A stretch of 49,940 bases of DNA, from positions 1 to 49,940 of the forward strand of contig JAFUMG010000037.1 of assembly GCA_017473225.1 (NCBI GenBank), in the 5' to 3' direction. Shown here piece by piece: positions 48,529 to 49,940 of this stretch; position 1 is the first letter of the stretch; the number at the start of each line of letters is the position of its first letter. A model generated the notes under the pieces. It saw nothing but the letters and a program-made list of their open reading frames with translations, was not told the origin of the DNA and did no database searches. The DNA is from Oscillospiraceae bacterium (GTDB lineage Bacteria; Bacillota; Clostridia; Oscillospirales; Oscillospiraceae). A program made the translations under genes and the position numbers.

Positions 48529-49464
48529 GTGAAGCGGATCTATGATATGGTCATCATCGGCGGCGGGCCCGCCGGATATACGGCGGCATTGTACGCCGCC
48601 CGGGCCGGGCTGAAGGCAGTGGTCCTGGAAAAGCTCTCCGCCGGGGGCCAGATGGCCCTGTCCTCCCAAATCGACAACTACCCCGGCTTCGAGGAGGGCA
48701 TCGACGGCTTCGAGCTGGCGGAGCGGATGCAGCGGCAGGCGGAGCGCTTCGGCGCGGAAACGGAGCTGGCGGAGGTCACCGGAGTCCGGCTGGACCGGGA
48801 TGTGAAGGAGATCGGGACCAGCGAGGGGACCTTCTATGGAAGGACCGTGGTCATCGCCACCGGCGCGAACCCCAGAACCCTGGGCCTTCCCGGCGAGGAA
48901 GCCCTGGTGGGGCAGGGGGTCAACTACTGCGCCGCCTGCGACGGGATGTTCTACAGGGACAAGACCGTCGTGGTGGTGGGCGGCGGCAATACGGCGGCAG
49001 CGGACGCCATGCTTCTCAGCCGCATCGCGAAGAAGGTCATCCTGGTCCACCGCCGGGATACCCTGCGGGCCACGAAGATCTACCACGAGCCGCTGATGAA
49101 CGCCCCCAATGTGGAATTCCGCTGGAACAGCGCGGTCACGGAGCTGCTGCGCGGCGGCAAGCTGCGGGGCGTGAAGATCCGGGATGTGAACACCGGGGCG
49201 GAGTCCGAGATCGACTGCGACGGCCTGTTCGTCAGCATCGGCAGAGCCCCCGCGACGGCGCTGGTTGGGGATCAGCTGAATCTGGACGCCGCGGGCTATA
49301 TCCTGGCGGACGAGTCCACCAGGACCAGTCTCCCCGGCGTCTACGCGGTGGGAGATGTCCGCGCCAAGGCCCTGCGCCAAGTGGTGACCGCCGTAGCCGA
49401 CGGCGCCATGGCCGTCCATGCCGCGGAAGGCTATCTGGCGGAGCACGAAAATAGGCTTTGGTGA
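48529..49464 (+). CDS. trxB: Thioredoxin reductase (NADPH-type fold)
   Basis: About 311 residues from the GTG at 48529 (GAGGTG six bases upstream); GTG 48520 or ATG 48523 would add two or three residues. FAD motif GGGPAGYTAA near 11-20, redox centre CAACD (C134, C137), nucleotide motif GGGNTAAADA and the C-terminal FAD segment GVYAVGDVR are all present. It transfers reducing power to the thioredoxin just upstream. The first NAD(P) loop is followed by VHRRDTLRA, as in NADPH enzymes. Confidence 0.93.
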   Translation: MKRIYDMVIIGGGPAGYTAALYAARAGLKAVVLEKLSAGGQMALSSQIDNYPGFEEGIDGFELAERMQRQAERFGAETELAEVTGVRLDRDVKEIGTSEGTFYGRTVVIATGANPRTLGLPGEEALVGQGVNYCAACDGMFYRDKTVVVVGGGNTAAADAMLLSRIAKKVILVHRRDTLRATKIYHEPLMNAPNVEFRWNSAVTELLRGGKLRGVKIRDVNTGAESEIDCDGLFVSIGRAPATALVGDQLNLDAAGYILADESTRTSLPGVYAVGDVRAKALRQVVTAVADGAMAVHAAEGYLAEHENRLW

Positions 49465-49501
49465 GAAAGTCACGGAACGGGACCGGTTTCCGTGATAGAA
49501 T
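49461..49501 (+). promoter_or_regulatory. Crp/Fnr-activated promoter of the rubredoxin gene
   Basis: GTGAGAAAGTCAC (49461-49473, centre 49467) begins inside the last codon of trxB, and TAGAAT (49496-49501) starts 29 bp from its centre, again giving about -41.5. A further half-site CCGTGA lies just before the -10. Confidence 0.7.
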
Positions 49502-49546
49502 AGGCTCATAGAAAAACAAAACAAAAAACTAACGGAGGTAATCACG

Positions 49547-49702
49547 ATGAAATATGTATGCGATGTTTGCGGCTGGGAATATGACGAGGCCCTGGGCTAC
49601 CCCGAAGGCGGTATCGCCCCCGGCACCAAGTGGGAGGATGTCCCCGAGGATTTCGAGTGCCCCCTGTGCAGCGTGGGCAAGGATATGTTCTCGGAGGAAT
49701 AA
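49547..49702 (+). CDS. Rubredoxin
   Basis: A 51-residue rubredoxin too short for many gene finders. Two iron-binding cysteine pairs are present: CDVCGWEYDEALG near the start (C5, C8) and CPLCSVGKDMF near residues 38-41. GGAGG lies upstream of the ATG. It carries electrons to the flavodiiron protein or to peroxide reductases; sharing the activator site with the flavodiiron gene supports this. The flavodiiron protein already carries its own rubredoxin domain, so this one may serve other acceptors. Confidence 0.93.
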   Translation: MKYVCDVCGWEYDEALGYPEGGIAPGTKWEDVPEDFECPLCSVGKDMFSEE

Positions 49703-49763
49703 AAGATTCGTAAAGGCGCGGGAAAATGAAATTGTAGTTTGGCGCGCAGTTAAAAAGAAGCAC

Positions 49764-49934
49764 GTCATTGCGAGCCAGCGCGCACGCTGGCGTGGCAATC
49801 CCCCCGTTCTTCCGTGAACTTACAAGGATGGGGACTACAGTTTTTCCCAGAAGTATCAAGACTTTGGGACATCCAGCACAGGTGCGTCGCCATGGGAGAT
49901 TGCCACGCCAGTGTGAGCACTGGCTCGCAATGAC
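49764..49934. repeat. 171-bp palindromic intergenic element
   Basis: Long terminal inverted repeats, GTCATTGCGAGCCAG at 49764 and CTGGCTCGCAATGAC ending at 49934, extend inward as GCTGGCGTGGCAATC and GATTGCCACGCCAG. The centre is non-coding. It is a MITE-like or structured intergenic repeat near the window end. 49703-49763 holds no gene. Confidence 0.7.
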
Positions 49935-49940
49935 AGCATA

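Overview
The window looks like the chromosome of a GC-rich anaerobic gut Firmicute of the class Clostridia, probably Oscillospirales. This rests on strong AGGAGG ribosome sites, a T-box riboswitch, Rrf2 regulators, an S-layer-homology exoprotein, YesM/YesN two-component signalling and a flavodiiron/rubredoxin oxygen-defence set. Species was not determined.

Layout. 1-1320: hpt and two promoter-plus-start remnants of lost genes. 1331-4800: amino-acid ABC transporter operon (minus) with a long leader holding a Cys-rich upstream ORF. 4860-11660: T-box-controlled operon (minus): two transsulfuration PLP enzymes, an esterase, an ATP-grasp ligase, a GshF-type glutamate-cysteine ligase and a class II amidotransferase. 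11700-14570: Fe-S/heavy-metal membrane proteins and TcdA (plus). 14579-18583: Rrf2 regulator diverging from cysK, then HD, MOSC, XdhC and a second Rrf2. 18600-23360: degraded mobile element (truncated RdRP-like gene, relaxase tail, ParB-like, serine recombinase). 23400-26920: a TetM-like translational GTPase fused to a Rae1/YacP-type NYN nuclease, and a PsiE-like membrane protein. 26943-44480: galactoside locus: galT, galK, a large SLH-anchored exoprotein, a cupin, YesN/receiver/YesM signalling, a sugar ABC transporter and a GH36-like alpha-galactosidase. 44495-49702: redox-defence block: flavodiiron fusion, SDR, Crp/Fnr regulator, thioredoxin, thioredoxin reductase and rubredoxin. The window ends in a palindromic repeat.

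How it fits together. Sulfur metabolism dominates the left third. The amino-acid transporter and cysK share a perfect palindrome, TCCTA-N9-TAGGA, just downstream of their -10 boxes. Both have a short upstream ORF with clustered Cys codons followed by an aromatic-P-[IV]-P-x-P tail. The divergent Rrf2 protein is the likely repressor and the peptides look like cysteine-sensing attenuators. The third sulfur unit uses a T-box whose specifier reads as AUG (Met). It couples homocysteine synthesis to four genes that look like an undescribed gamma-glutamyl peptide or thiol pathway.

On the right, a GTGA-N5-TCAC site occurs at the same distance from the -10 box in front of SDR, thioredoxin and rubredoxin, and one base different for the flavodiiron gene. 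This defines a local regulon of the Crp/Fnr protein encoded in its middle.
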